From Acidimicrobiaceae bacterium RAAP-2 (lineage in GTDB: Bacteria > Actinomycetota > Acidimicrobiia > Acidimicrobiales > RAAP-2), in NCBI GenBank assembly GCA_001443545.1, contig LMAD01000009.1, positions 1 to 63,476 on the forward strand: DNA of 63,476 nt. Reading direction: 5' to 3'. Below are positions 17,367-25,063 of the stretch, in pieces. The first letter of the stretch is position 1, and every line of letters begins with the position of its first letter. A program made the translations under genes and the position numbers. Below the pieces are notes generated by a model. It saw nothing but the letters and a program-made list of their open reading frames with translations, made no database searches and was not told the origin of the DNA.

Positions 17367-17792
17367 CTACGCCGGATCGTCCGAGGACTCGACACCACGG
17401 CCACGCTCCCTGTCCGACTCGACCTGCGCGTCGTGTTGCGCATCTCGACGTTGCGCGTCGGCCAGCTCGACCTGATGCGATTGCCACGCCTTGAGCATCC
17501 CCTCGTACTCGGGCGCCAATCCGGGCTCGCGCGATCGCCGACGGCGCGACGTCGACTCGCCGTGCAACACCTTCCACCACATGTACACCGCGAAGATCGC
17601 CAACAACGGCCATTCGAACACGTAGGCCCAGCTGAGGGCGTTGCCACGCTCAGCGCGGCCGAGCTCGAACCAGAAAGCGAGCGCGCAGAAGGCGACACCG
17701 AGTACGAGCACCGCGTGCGTGCGCCACGCCTCAGCGCCCCTCAGCCGGTGCGGCGACTGCACGGGCGCGCCCTCTCCCTCGGCACCACTCAT
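17367..17792 (-). CDS. Small membrane protein A (one TM pair, charged tail), paralogue of 24717-25061
   Basis: Unknown function. 141 residues: about 25 polar residues, two hydrophobic segments (AVLVLGVAFCALAFWFEL and AYVFEWPLLAIFAVYMWW) and a C-terminal tail rich in Arg, Glu, Gln and Asp that is probably helical and cytosolic. The stretch GNALSWAYVFEWP is almost identical in the second protein at 24717-25061; the two lie at the two ends of the oxidase genes. The ATG at 17792 follows TACAGT by 6 bases, so it is probably leaderless. Likely an accessory or assembly subunit of the oxidase; that is inference from position. Confidence 0.75.
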   Translation of the reverse strand: MSGAEGEGAPVQSPHRLRGAEAWRTHAVLVLGVAFCALAFWFELGRAERGNALSWAYVFEWPLLAIFAVYMWWKVLHGESTSRRRRSREPGLAPEYEGMLKAWQSHQVELADAQRRDAQHDAQVESDRERGRGVESSDDPA

Positions 17793-17798
17793 GGCCAA

Positions 17799-17804
17799 AC
17801 TGTA
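17799..17804 (-). promoter_or_regulatory. -10 hexamer TACAGT upstream of small membrane protein A
   Basis: TACAGT, 6 bases, ATG. The same hexamer precedes the paralogue at 24717. Confidence 0.5.
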
Positions 17805-17849
17805 CCGCCCCCCCTCGCGTCACCACGCTGAGAAATCCTTGGGTTTCAC

Positions 17850-17855
17850 TAGTGT
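17850..17855 (+). promoter_or_regulatory. Candidate -10 TAGTGT upstream of the SCO gene
   Basis: TAGTGT ends 10 bases before the ATG at 17866; GGAGG lies between them. Leader length would be only a few bases, so leaderless and led initiation cannot be told apart. Confidence 0.35.
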
Positions 17856-17865
17856 TGGAGGTGCG

Positions 17866-18687
17866 ATGAACGCCGGCCCACACCTGACTCCCGAGCGCGA
17901 GGACCGGCCCGAGGCGCCCTCGGCAATATCCGACGAGCAGCGCTCGGCCGCACTGCGCGCGGGCCGCACGCCGGTACCCCCGAAGTTCATCCTGCTCGTG
18001 GCGGCCGTCTTCGTCGTACTCGGCCTCGGCGGCGTTATTCTCGAACGGGTCATTGGAACCCCCGGCGCACAGCCGGTTGCTCCGACGTCAATCAAGACGC
18101 CGTCGACGTTACCGATCTCGTCCACGGCCATCCTCGGTCTGCGCAGGCTCGCTCACGCCACCGCCTCACCAATCGTTTTGACCGACCAGCACGGCTCATC
18201 ATGGTCCCTCGCCGATCAACGGGGCCACGTCGTCATCCTCGGCTTCTACAACCAGTCCTGCAACGACATCTGTCCGGTGCTTGGCGCCGAGCTTCGGTCG
18301 GCCCTTGCGATGCTGGGTACCCATTCGAACAGCGTCGAGATCGCCATTGTGAACACCGATCCGACGCACGACAGCACCGTGGCCCAACCACCGGCGCTCA
18401 CGCGGCCGGGCCTGAGCAATCGGTCGAACGTGGTCTTCCTCACCGGCACTCTCCACCAGCTCAACGGCGTTTGGTCCCGCTACGGCGTCGAAGTACGCGT
18501 CGGCCACGCGCCGGCTCCGGTGATCCACAACGACGTGTTGTACTTCATCACCGCTCGCGGAGCGATGGATGCGCTCGCGACCCCGTTCGCCAATGAAAAT
18601 CGTCGAGGCGTGGTATCGCTCGACGCGGCGTCGCGGCGAGCCTTCGCCGCCGGAGTCACTGAGGTCGCCAGTAGTCTGTTGCCGTGA
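17866..18687 (+). CDS. SCO1/SenC-family copper chaperone
   Basis: Membrane-anchored, extracytoplasmic copper and thiol protein that helps form the CuA centre of oxidase subunit II. 273 residues: polar N terminus, one membrane anchor around 45-65, then a thioredoxin fold. The copper ligands are Cys132 and Cys136 (CNDIC) and a histidine in VIHNDVLYF, as in SCO proteins. The ATG at 17866 has GGAGG about 5 bases upstream; the longer open frame is not coding-like. Overlaps the next gene by GTGA. A second SCO domain is fused to a membrane protein at 25064-26800. Confidence 0.9.
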   Translation: MNAGPHLTPEREDRPEAPSAISDEQRSAALRAGRTPVPPKFILLVAAVFVVLGLGGVILERVIGTPGAQPVAPTSIKTPSTLPISSTAILGLRRLAHATASPIVLTDQHGSSWSLADQRGHVVILGFYNQSCNDICPVLGAELRSALAMLGTHSNSVEIAIVNTDPTHDSTVAQPPALTRPGLSNRSNVVFLTGTLHQLNGVWSRYGVEVRVGHAPAPVIHNDVLYFITARGAMDALATPFANENRRGVVSLDAASRRAFAAGVTEVASSLLP

Positions 18688-19361
18688 GTACACCCGAGAG
18701 CGAGGTCCGAGCCAGTTCCTACGACCCCGCTTCGATGCCCGCGTCGTCACTCGTGACCAGCAAGGCCGTCTGGTACCGACGACCCTGGTTCCTCATCGCC
18801 CTCGTCGTCGCGGTAGCCATCGCCGTTTCTGTCGTCTCGGACCTACCGCACTCGACGTCCAAGGCTGAAGATGCCGCCCAGCAGAACGGCACGATCACCC
18901 TTATCAACACGGACATCGCCCCGTGCACTTACGCGCTGCACGAGAGCTTCACGATCTACAACCGACTTCGAGCTGGCACGTTGAGTGCGGACAACCTCCG
19001 CCAGGCGCCGAACCTCTTGGTCCAAGACCAGGCGTCGTGCACGTTGGCCAGTGGTCCAATTTACGACCTCACGAACAATATCCAGCCGATCGACACGGCC
19101 GCCGGCAAGAAGATCGACGCGATGTACGCCCTCGTCATCACCTGGACGACCAACGACGCGAAGGACGCCATCTACGACATCATGATGGCGGTCAAAGAGC
19201 CAACGAATCAGAAGTGGGTCCACGACCTCACACTGCGACAGGCCTACCTGCCCCAAGACCGTCAGCAGATCAACCGGCTCGTCGCCGGGGCCAGCGCGCT
19301 GGTCGGGGTCACCCTGAAGCCGGTGAACGTGCCCAAGCTCGCCCCCCTGCTGGGAACCTAA
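18684..19361 (+). CDS. Single-pass membrane protein of unknown function, coupled to SCO
   Basis: 225 residues. An N-terminal polar region with WYRRPWF leads into one membrane segment (FLIALVVAVAIAVSVV, about 33-48); the rest should lie outside the membrane. Two cysteines (in IAPCTYAL and QASCTLAS) may pair. I do not recognise the domain. The GTG start overlaps the SCO stop (GTGA), so it is made with SCO and probably acts with it on oxidase maturation or as an accessory subunit; this is inference from coupling. The gene ends directly against the stop of the convergent CtaG-like gene. Confidence 0.75.
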   Translation: MSTPESEVRASSYDPASMPASSLVTSKAVWYRRPWFLIALVVAVAIAVSVVSDLPHSTSKAEDAAQQNGTITLINTDIAPCTYALHESFTIYNRLRAGTLSADNLRQAPNLLVQDQASCTLASGPIYDLTNNIQPIDTAAGKKIDAMYALVITWTTNDAKDAIYDIMMAVKEPTNQKWVHDLTLRQAYLPQDRQQINRLVAGASALVGVTLKPVNVPKLAPLLGT

Positions 19362-20129
19362 CTAGTTCTTCGTTCCGAAAAATCCCCGGGCTCGCTCCCG
19401 GCGCACGAGCCGGTACAGCTCGGCGTCCGGATCATCTTCGGACTGCAGCCACTGCACCAGATTCCAGAACACGATTGGCAAGAACACCGCCGCCGAGACG
19501 AGCCAGATCGCCCCAGCGCTCAGCTGCTGATCGGCCGCCAGTGACGGACCGTGACCCGCGACGTGCACGAAGACGTCGTACCACGACGTACGCGACATGC
19601 CGTCGAGGTACGCGACAATCCAGACCACCCACATGACCACCGCCGAGATGCCGATTCGATACGGTCGGCTGGCCCCTGGCGTCAGGGGTGGCGACTCGAT
19701 TAGATGGCGGAAGAGAGCGACGCCACCGACGGAGAGCGACGCGGCCTCGAGGACCGTTAACCAGGGGTGACGCACGACCGTATCGACGACGGGAGCCACC
19801 CGCCATGCGACGGCGAGTGTAATGAAGACACCGGCTACCAGGACCGCGTGGCCCTGCTCTGCACCAAAGATCCGCGGCGGTACCTCGACGGTCCCCGAAC
19901 GATCGAGATCGCCGATAGCCGAGCCGCCCCGACGCGATCGAATCCCCAGGCGCCGCCACGGCGCGCCCGCGACGAACAGGGCCGGCACCACAAACGCGAA
20001 CGAGCAAAACTGCAGCGCCTGAGCGAACTCGAATCGCCGCGCCCAGGTGGCCAACGGAGGAATGAGCCACACGAACCACCACGCCACCGAGAGCACCGCC
20101 AGCGCGTCACGGAATCGGCGGTACGCCAT
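19362..20129 (-). CDS. CtaG-like cytochrome c oxidase assembly membrane protein (copy 2)
   Basis: Second member of the caa3_CtaG family, 255 residues and shorter than copy 1. Membrane segments are visible throughout; HVAGHGPSLAADQQLSAGAIW carries the family's C-terminal ADQQ signature near residue 200. Fewer conserved histidines remain in the N-terminal half than in copy 1. The ATG at 20129 is preferred over a TTG at 20132. It is the last gene of the oxidase operon, after a 40-residue membrane protein. Confidence 0.8.
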   Translation of the reverse strand: MAYRRFRDALAVLSVAWWFVWLIPPLATWARRFEFAQALQFCSFAFVVPALFVAGAPWRRLGIRSRRGGSAIGDLDRSGTVEVPPRIFGAEQGHAVLVAGVFITLAVAWRVAPVVDTVVRHPWLTVLEAASLSVGGVALFRHLIESPPLTPGASRPYRIGISAVVMWVVWIVAYLDGMSRTSWYDVFVHVAGHGPSLAADQQLSAGAIWLVSAAVFLPIVFWNLVQWLQSEDDPDAELYRLVRRERARGFFGTKN

Positions 20130-20145
20130 CAACGGCTCGCTACCG

Positions 20146-20268
20146 CTACTCCGACGGGTGACGCTGGAAGAAACCCCAGATGATCACGCCGAACAGTACT
20201 CCGAGCAACACCACCATCGTCTGGACCTGCGGTCCAATATAAATGTCAACTCCCTGCACGTTCGTCAC
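20146..20268 (-). CDS. 40-residue single-pass membrane protein in the oxidase operon
   Basis: The peptide is about 18 polar residues, then one membrane helix (VVLLGVLFGVIIWGFF, about 20-35), ending RHPSE. The start is GTG at 20268 with a GGGG-rich ribosome site just upstream; the open frame to 20328 adds cysteine-rich residues that overlap coxC and look non-coding. Size and position resemble small accessory subunits such as CcoQ or subunit IV of bacterial oxidases, without recognisable sequence similarity. The coding call rests on start context and hydrophobicity. Confidence 0.6.
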   Translation of the reverse strand: MTNVQGVDIYIGPQVQTMVVLLGVLFGVIIWGFFQRHPSE

Positions 20269-20290
20269 CACCCCTTTCGTCAGACAAGAT

Positions 20291-20950
20291 CTACAGCAGA
20301 TAGAACATGGCGAAGAACAGCAGACCACTGAGGCCGACGAAGCCCCAGAAGTACGTCATCGCCGCCACGTTCGCGCGGAACGACTGCGCCGTTGCGTACG
20401 CCGACAACTCGGGCTTCGCTCCACCGATTTCCCTGCGTAGTCGCAACGACCGAGCCAGGGTCGTCTCGAGCCAGTAGGCGCCCACCACCAAGGTCGCGAT
20501 GTTGATGACGACGTACCCGATGAACGTCGAGGCGTATCCGCTCGATCCGGGGAAGAACGATAACGCCGTTAGCTCCCAGATCTGCAAGACGAGCGCCAAT
20601 ACTGCCGCGAACAGCGCCGTCCAACCAGCGACCTGCCAATCAACGACGCCACCCTTGCGGAAGCGCCACTGGCCATAGATCGCCATCAGCGAGGCCAGCA
20701 CGGTGAGCGAGAAGATCGTCCACCCATAGGCGGTGGGCGCCGTCACGTGGTTCGGTCGCCACAACAGTCCGTTGTTGCTCGAACGCAGATAGAAGTACGC
20801 AAAGGCCAGCGACGCCAGCAAGAAGGTGTACATCCCGATGAAGAGTCGCCCGCCCGACCACACCGATCCGATGTGGGCGCGTAATTCGAACTCTTCCTCT
20901 TCGGGGGTCGAGGTGTACCCGTTGGTCTCTTTCATAGTCCCACTCATCAT
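20291..20950 (-). CDS. ctaE: Cytochrome c oxidase subunit III
   Basis: Membrane subunit stabilising the oxidase core. 219 residues with five predicted helices, typical of the short bacterial form. HIGSVWSGGRLFIGMYTFL opens the first helix, and Glu lies in the LQIWEL segment expected to face the core. The usual TGFHGLHV region is replaced by a sequence without histidine (YASTFIGYVVINIATL), so it is divergent. The ATG at 20950 has GGAG upstream and lies 12 bases after the coxA stop. Confidence 0.88.
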   Translation of the reverse strand: MMSGTMKETNGYTSTPEEEEFELRAHIGSVWSGGRLFIGMYTFLLASLAFAYFYLRSSNNGLLWRPNHVTAPTAYGWTIFSLTVLASLMAIYGQWRFRKGGVVDWQVAGWTALFAAVLALVLQIWELTALSFFPGSSGYASTFIGYVVINIATLVVGAYWLETTLARSLRLRREIGGAKPELSAYATAQSFRANVAAMTYFWGFVGLSGLLFFAMFYLL

Positions 20951-20962
20951 CTGTCTCCGTTC

Positions 20963-22909
20963 CTACGCCGCGCCGCTGCCGTCGTGCGACGACGTCACGG
21001 GAACACGATCATCATCACCCAAGTCGGCGACGGCCGGGGCATCGGCCTCACTGTAGTGATACGGATCGCTGAGAATCACGGGGATCCGATCGAAATTGTG
21101 CGCCGGGACCGGCGTCGCCGTCTGCCACTCCAGACCCAGCGAGTCCCACGGGTTAGCGGGTGCCTTCTTCGGATTGATGTACAACGACCAGACCAGATTG
21201 AAGAAGAAGATCAGGAACGAGACGCCGAGCAAGAAGGCGCTCACCGATGAAAAGTCATTGAGTCCCTGGAGGTTCTTCGCGTACGTGAACACGCGGCGCG
21301 GCTGACCGAGCAAACCGATGATGAACATCGGGAAGAACGTCAGGTTGAAGAAAATGAACATCGTCCAGAAGTGCCACAGGCCGATCTTCTTGTTCATCAT
21401 TCGCCCGGTCATCTTCGGCAACCAGTAGTACAGGCCGGCCATGAAGGCGAAGAGCAGCCCACCCATGATCGTGTAGTGGAAGTGCGAGAGGACGAAGAAA
21501 CCGCCGTGCACCGTGACATTCACCGGAACGTCGGACAAGAATACGCCCGTTACCCCACCGATGAGGAAGTTGAAATAGAGCGCCATCGCGAACAACATGG
21601 GAATCTCGAAGCGTATCTTCGCTTTATAGAGGGTCCCCATCCCGACGAGGTAGATGAACCCCGTCGGAATGGAGATCAGCTCCGTCGTGAGCATGAACAG
21701 CGGCCGCATGTCGGGGTTGATACCGCTCTGGAACAAGTGGTGCTGCCATACGAAGAACGAGAGCAGCGACACCCCGATCATTCCCGCCGCCCCCACCTTG
21801 TAGGCGAACAGTGGTTTACGCGTGAAGACGGGCAGGATCTCGCCGACGATGCCGAATCCTGGTAGCGCCATGATGTAGACCTCGGGGTGTCCGAAGAACC
21901 AGAAGAGGTTCTCCCACAGGTACGAGCTACCGCCGTGCTCGGTCACGTAGAACGCGGTCTGCGCGGTCTTGTCCAGCAGGCCGAAGAGCCCCGCGGCGAA
22001 CAGCGTCGGTGTGGCCAACGTCAACAGCGCGGCGGTGGCCAGAATCGACCACACGAAGATTGGCAACCGACTCCAGGTCATCCCGGGTGCTCGATAGTTG
22101 ATGATCGTTACGGCGATGTTGAATCCCGCCGCCATCATGCCCATGCCGATGACGGCGAATCCAAACAGGTACGAGACCATCCCGGGACCCGCCTGGGTCT
22201 GCAATGGCGCGTAGCCGGTCCAGCCGGTCGGGAACCCTCCGTAGGGCAGGGCCGAGAAGATGACCATGTAGCCGGCCACGAAGATCCAGAAACTAAACGC
22301 CTCGATGCGCGGGAACGCCATCCGTCGCGAACCAATCATCAACGGCACCAGATAGTTTCCGAGCGGACCGACCACGATCGAGGTCGCCATCATCATCATG
22401 ATGGTGCCGTGTTCGCTGACGATCTTGATGTACGTGTCGGCGCTGAAGAAGTGCGTGGTCGGACTCAGCAGTTCGGTACGGATCGCCATGGCGAGCAAGC
22501 CGCCGGTGAACAGAAACAGTAAGACGCCCACGACGTACTGCAATCCAACGGTCTTGTGGTTCGTGCTGTAGCGGAAGTACTTCGACCAGCCCTGGACCTC
22601 GGTTTCCTTGCCGGGCTGACGCCCGGCCAGTTTCGCTAACGGGTAGTTGAGCGCCCCGATACCGAGGAGCCACCCGACGACGCCGAAGATCAACGCCAAC
22701 GCGTCGGCGATCGAGTTCTGGCCGCTGTTGACGATGTTGGCGTAGTTGCTCGAGACCGCGTTACCCAACCAGTGCCCGAACAGGTACCCGATGATGCCAC
22801 CGATGATCGCGGTGCCCAGGTGTTGACTCATCCAGCCCGGTCGTTGTGTCCACGGCCCGCGCGACGCCGTCGACGCACCATCGGTCGTCGCCAAAGGACG
22901 TTCCGTCAT
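20963..22909 (-). CDS. ctaD: Cytochrome c oxidase subunit I (atypical proton channels)
   Basis: Catalytic heme-copper subunit reducing O2 to water. In 648 residues the redox ligands are intact: heme a His167 and His478, heme a3 His476, CuB His341, His390 and His391, and cross-linking Tyr345 in HPEVY, with channel Glu343. Unusual: the D-channel Asp of the GAPDMAFPR motif is Arg196 (GSRRMAFPR), and the K-channel Lys of PTGIK is Ile419 (PTGFI). The magnesium-site Asp after His468 is Gly. About 120 extra N-terminal residues carry two added membrane segments. GGAG precedes the ATG. Confidence 0.95.
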   Translation of the reverse strand: MTERPLATTDGASTASRGPWTQRPGWMSQHLGTAIIGGIIGYLFGHWLGNAVSSNYANIVNSGQNSIADALALIFGVVGWLLGIGALNYPLAKLAGRQPGKETEVQGWSKYFRYSTNHKTVGLQYVVGVLLFLFTGGLLAMAIRTELLSPTTHFFSADTYIKIVSEHGTIMMMMATSIVVGPLGNYLVPLMIGSRRMAFPRIEAFSFWIFVAGYMVIFSALPYGGFPTGWTGYAPLQTQAGPGMVSYLFGFAVIGMGMMAAGFNIAVTIINYRAPGMTWSRLPIFVWSILATAALLTLATPTLFAAGLFGLLDKTAQTAFYVTEHGGSSYLWENLFWFFGHPEVYIMALPGFGIVGEILPVFTRKPLFAYKVGAAGMIGVSLLSFFVWQHHLFQSGINPDMRPLFMLTTELISIPTGFIYLVGMGTLYKAKIRFEIPMLFAMALYFNFLIGGVTGVFLSDVPVNVTVHGGFFVLSHFHYTIMGGLLFAFMAGLYYWLPKMTGRMMNKKIGLWHFWTMFIFFNLTFFPMFIIGLLGQPRRVFTYAKNLQGLNDFSSVSAFLLGVSFLIFFFNLVWSLYINPKKAPANPWDSLGLEWQTATPVPAHNFDRIPVILSDPYHYSEADAPAVADLGDDDRVPVTSSHDGSGAA

Positions 22910-22964
22910 CGTCCAATCTCCATTTCTGTCTTCGTCGTTGCGTTACTCATAACCGTTCGCCCGC

Positions 22965-23954
22965 TCACGAGGCCGGCTGCTTTGCGCCATAGGTCTCTAC
23001 GGTGCTGTACGGCGTCGCCGTTCCGTCCGGGTAGTACCCACCCGACGCGCCGTTCGCGTCGGGAACGTAGGTCCATGCGAAGGGCGGGAGGTTCTTGGTG
23101 TTCGCGGCGTTCGCGGCTTCAGTGGACTGGGCCCACTGCAGGAACTTCTGCTGGGGGACCACGTTGCCGTAGTTGTACATCGAACCGTGCCAGATGCCGC
23201 ACAACTCACTGCATCGCACCGTGAACTGCCCCGTCTGGGTCGTCTTGGTGTACGCCACGTCGTTGATCTGCGGATTAGCGTCAGCCTTCACGCTCAACTG
23301 GTAGGCCCAAAAGCTGTGGATGACGTCGAGCGAGGTCACGTTGAAGGCGATAGTCGTATCCACGGGCAAGATTAACTGCGTCGACTCGAAACCACCGAAC
23401 GTCGGGTAGCGATACGTGAACTTCCACTGCTGGCCAATCACCTGGACGGGGAGGACCTGGTTGCTGTTGGGCGACCAGGTCCCCCTTCCCGCCAGGGCCG
23501 CAGTTTCAGCCTGTATCGCGCCCGCCGGTGACCAGACCGGGTTGGGCCCCTCCCCACCACCCGATCCGTGATCGGCGACGAGCGCGACAGTACCGAACCC
23601 GGCCAAGAAGATCACGACCACGGACGTGATGGTGATCCACGCGACTTGCGCGGTGCGATTCGTACGAGCGGACTCGCCGCCCACTGGATCGGGTCCCCCA
23701 CGCTTCGCGCTCCATACGGTGATGGCGTACGCCAGGTAGATCCAGACGCCAATCAACACGGGCAGCGCGATGACGAACAGGACGTTGAAGTCGAACTGGT
23801 TGGCCTTCGCGGTATCGGTCATCCGTCCGGGCGGCACGTGCGGCCCGACCAGGAACCAGAACAACAGGTCGGCGGCGACCGAGAGCACGACCCAGATAGT
23901 GGTCATGCGCCGAAGGTGGTGAGTCTCATTCATGGCTGCATTCTCCGCTGTCAT
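22965..23954 (-). CDS. ctaC: Cytochrome c oxidase subunit II with CuA centre
   Basis: Accepts electrons from cytochrome c or a cupredoxin. From ATG 23954 the protein has 329 residues: three hydrophobic segments near 18-37, 54-80 and 103-127, then the outer cupredoxin domain. CuA ligands are complete: His213, Cys248, Glu250, Cys252, His256 and Met259 (CSELCGIWHGSM). No C-terminal cytochrome c domain is present, so it is aa3 rather than caa3 type. It starts two bases after the cupredoxin gene. A second ATG at 23933 with a GGAG site is possible. Confidence 0.95.
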   Translation of the reverse strand: MTAENAAMNETHHLRRMTTIWVVLSVAADLLFWFLVGPHVPPGRMTDTAKANQFDFNVLFVIALPVLIGVWIYLAYAITVWSAKRGGPDPVGGESARTNRTAQVAWITITSVVVIFLAGFGTVALVADHGSGGGEGPNPVWSPAGAIQAETAALAGRGTWSPNSNQVLPVQVIGQQWKFTYRYPTFGGFESTQLILPVDTTIAFNVTSLDVIHSFWAYQLSVKADANPQINDVAYTKTTQTGQFTVRCSELCGIWHGSMYNYGNVVPQQKFLQWAQSTEAANAANTKNLPPFAWTYVPDANGASGGYYPDGTATPYSTVETYGAKQPAS

Positions 23955-23956
23955 AG

Positions 23957-24640
23957 TTATCGGACCACTTCCAGGAATCCACCCATGTAGTTCTGGGTCG
24001 ACATCGGGCCGCCGTTGCCGTACAGGTATCCCAGACCGCACGGAACGAAGCACTGCCAGGGGTAGCTGCCCGGTCCCGGCGTCTTGAAACTGAACGTGAT
24101 GGTGTTGTGCGGCGAACTGGTGTGGCACGGCCCCGAGCCACAGACCTGCGCATTGGCGCTCACCCCAATCATCGGAACGCTGAGGCCGAGCGCTGGCACG
24201 GCGAACGTGTGCCCGACGCCGTTACCCGTGTTTGAGTCGTAGACGCTAAATCGATGGCCGTTCAATTCCGCGGCACCACTGAGGGTGCCCATCACCTGCC
24301 CCCACTCCTGATTACGAAGTGGGCTCCCCGAGTCGTACTGCAACACCGTCATGTGCACCACGGTGTTCGCTGGAAGCTTCCACGTCGTGTCCTGCACCCA
24401 CTGGTTGGTGTGGGGGTCCTTCACGAGGTAGGAAACCCACGTCGGATGAGGCCCGAACCCGATCGCACCAACACTCTGTACCGTCAGGTCGACCGGTTGT
24501 CCTGCCGCTTGGGTGGTCGTGAAATCCATCACTCCCCCGGGCGTACCTGGGGTAAGGAACGCCGCGACACTCCACACGATGAGACCGACGGCCACTAGGA
24601 ACAACACGGCAACAGTGGCCAATCTTCCTCGAATCGACAT
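23957..24640 (-). CDS. Membrane-anchored cupredoxin-like protein with CuA-like cysteine pair
   Basis: 227 residues: an N-terminal anchor (9-28) and an extracytoplasmic beta domain. GHTFAVPALG (His144) and the C-terminal CFVPCG (Cys197, Cys201) with Met213 resemble a cupredoxin metal site, but the CuA His four residues after the second Cys is Tyr205. A further pair, Cys167 and Cys172, probably forms a disulfide. First gene of the oxidase operon, two bases before subunit II, with GAGGAG before its ATG. Likely an electron donor or copper carrier for the oxidase; the metal is not established. Confidence 0.7.
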   Translation of the reverse strand: MSIRGRLATVAVLFLVAVGLIVWSVAAFLTPGTPGGVMDFTTTQAAGQPVDLTVQSVGAIGFGPHPTWVSYLVKDPHTNQWVQDTTWKLPANTVVHMTVLQYDSGSPLRNQEWGQVMGTLSGAAELNGHRFSVYDSNTGNGVGHTFAVPALGLSVPMIGVSANAQVCGSGPCHTSSPHNTITFSFKTPGPGSYPWQCFVPCGLGYLYGNGGPMSTQNYMGGFLEVVR

Positions 24641-24702
24641 ACCGCACTCCTCGTGAATCGCCGTAGATGAATCGTGTAATCGAGAGTAATTCGCACGGTC
24701 GG

Positions 24703-24708
24703 TACAGT
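24703..24708 (+). promoter_or_regulatory. -10 hexamer TACAGT upstream of small membrane protein B
   Basis: TACAGT, 8 bases, GTG at 24717. Identical hexamer to that of paralogue A. Confidence 0.45.
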
Positions 24709-24716
24709 TGATGTTT

Positions 24717-25061
24717 GTGCCTGACGAGACTAAGAATCCTCTTGTAATTCACTTGGGTCTGGTGCTCGCCGAAGCGATCTGCGCCTCCGCGTTCTACGTC
24801 GAGATACGGCGAGCGATCGACGGAAACCGCTTATCCTGGGCCTACGTGTTCGAGTGGCCGATATTCGCCGCTTACGCCATTTACGTTTGGAAGAAACTTC
24901 TCAGTGACGAGCGTCGCCCACCGAGGTCGCAGGCGCCAACCGAGCCGACATCAACCGTCGACGCGAGGGTGGACGAATCGCTCGACGCGTACAACGACTT
25001 CCTTCGCCGAGTCCACCACCGAGAACCCGGCGACGAGGGACCTGGTCCGACGAACGACTGA
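24717..25061 (+). CDS. Small membrane protein B, paralogue of 17367-17792
   Basis: Unknown function. Two hydrophobic segments followed by a charged tail. The core GNRLSWAYVFEWP matches GNALSWAYVFEWP of protein A, and the following YAIYVWKKLL matches its FAVYMWWKVL. An ATG at 24711 is possible, but the TACAGT hexamer would start transcription after it, so GTG 24717 is preferred (114 residues). It is divergent from the oxidase operon and convergent with the SCO-fusion gene, whose stop lies two bases away. Position suggests an oxidase role. Confidence 0.72.
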   Translation: MPDETKNPLVIHLGLVLAEAICASAFYVEIRRAIDGNRLSWAYVFEWPIFAAYAIYVWKKLLSDERRPPRSQAPTEPTSTVDARVDESLDAYNDFLRRVHHREPGDEGPGPTND

Positions 25062-25063
25062 GC

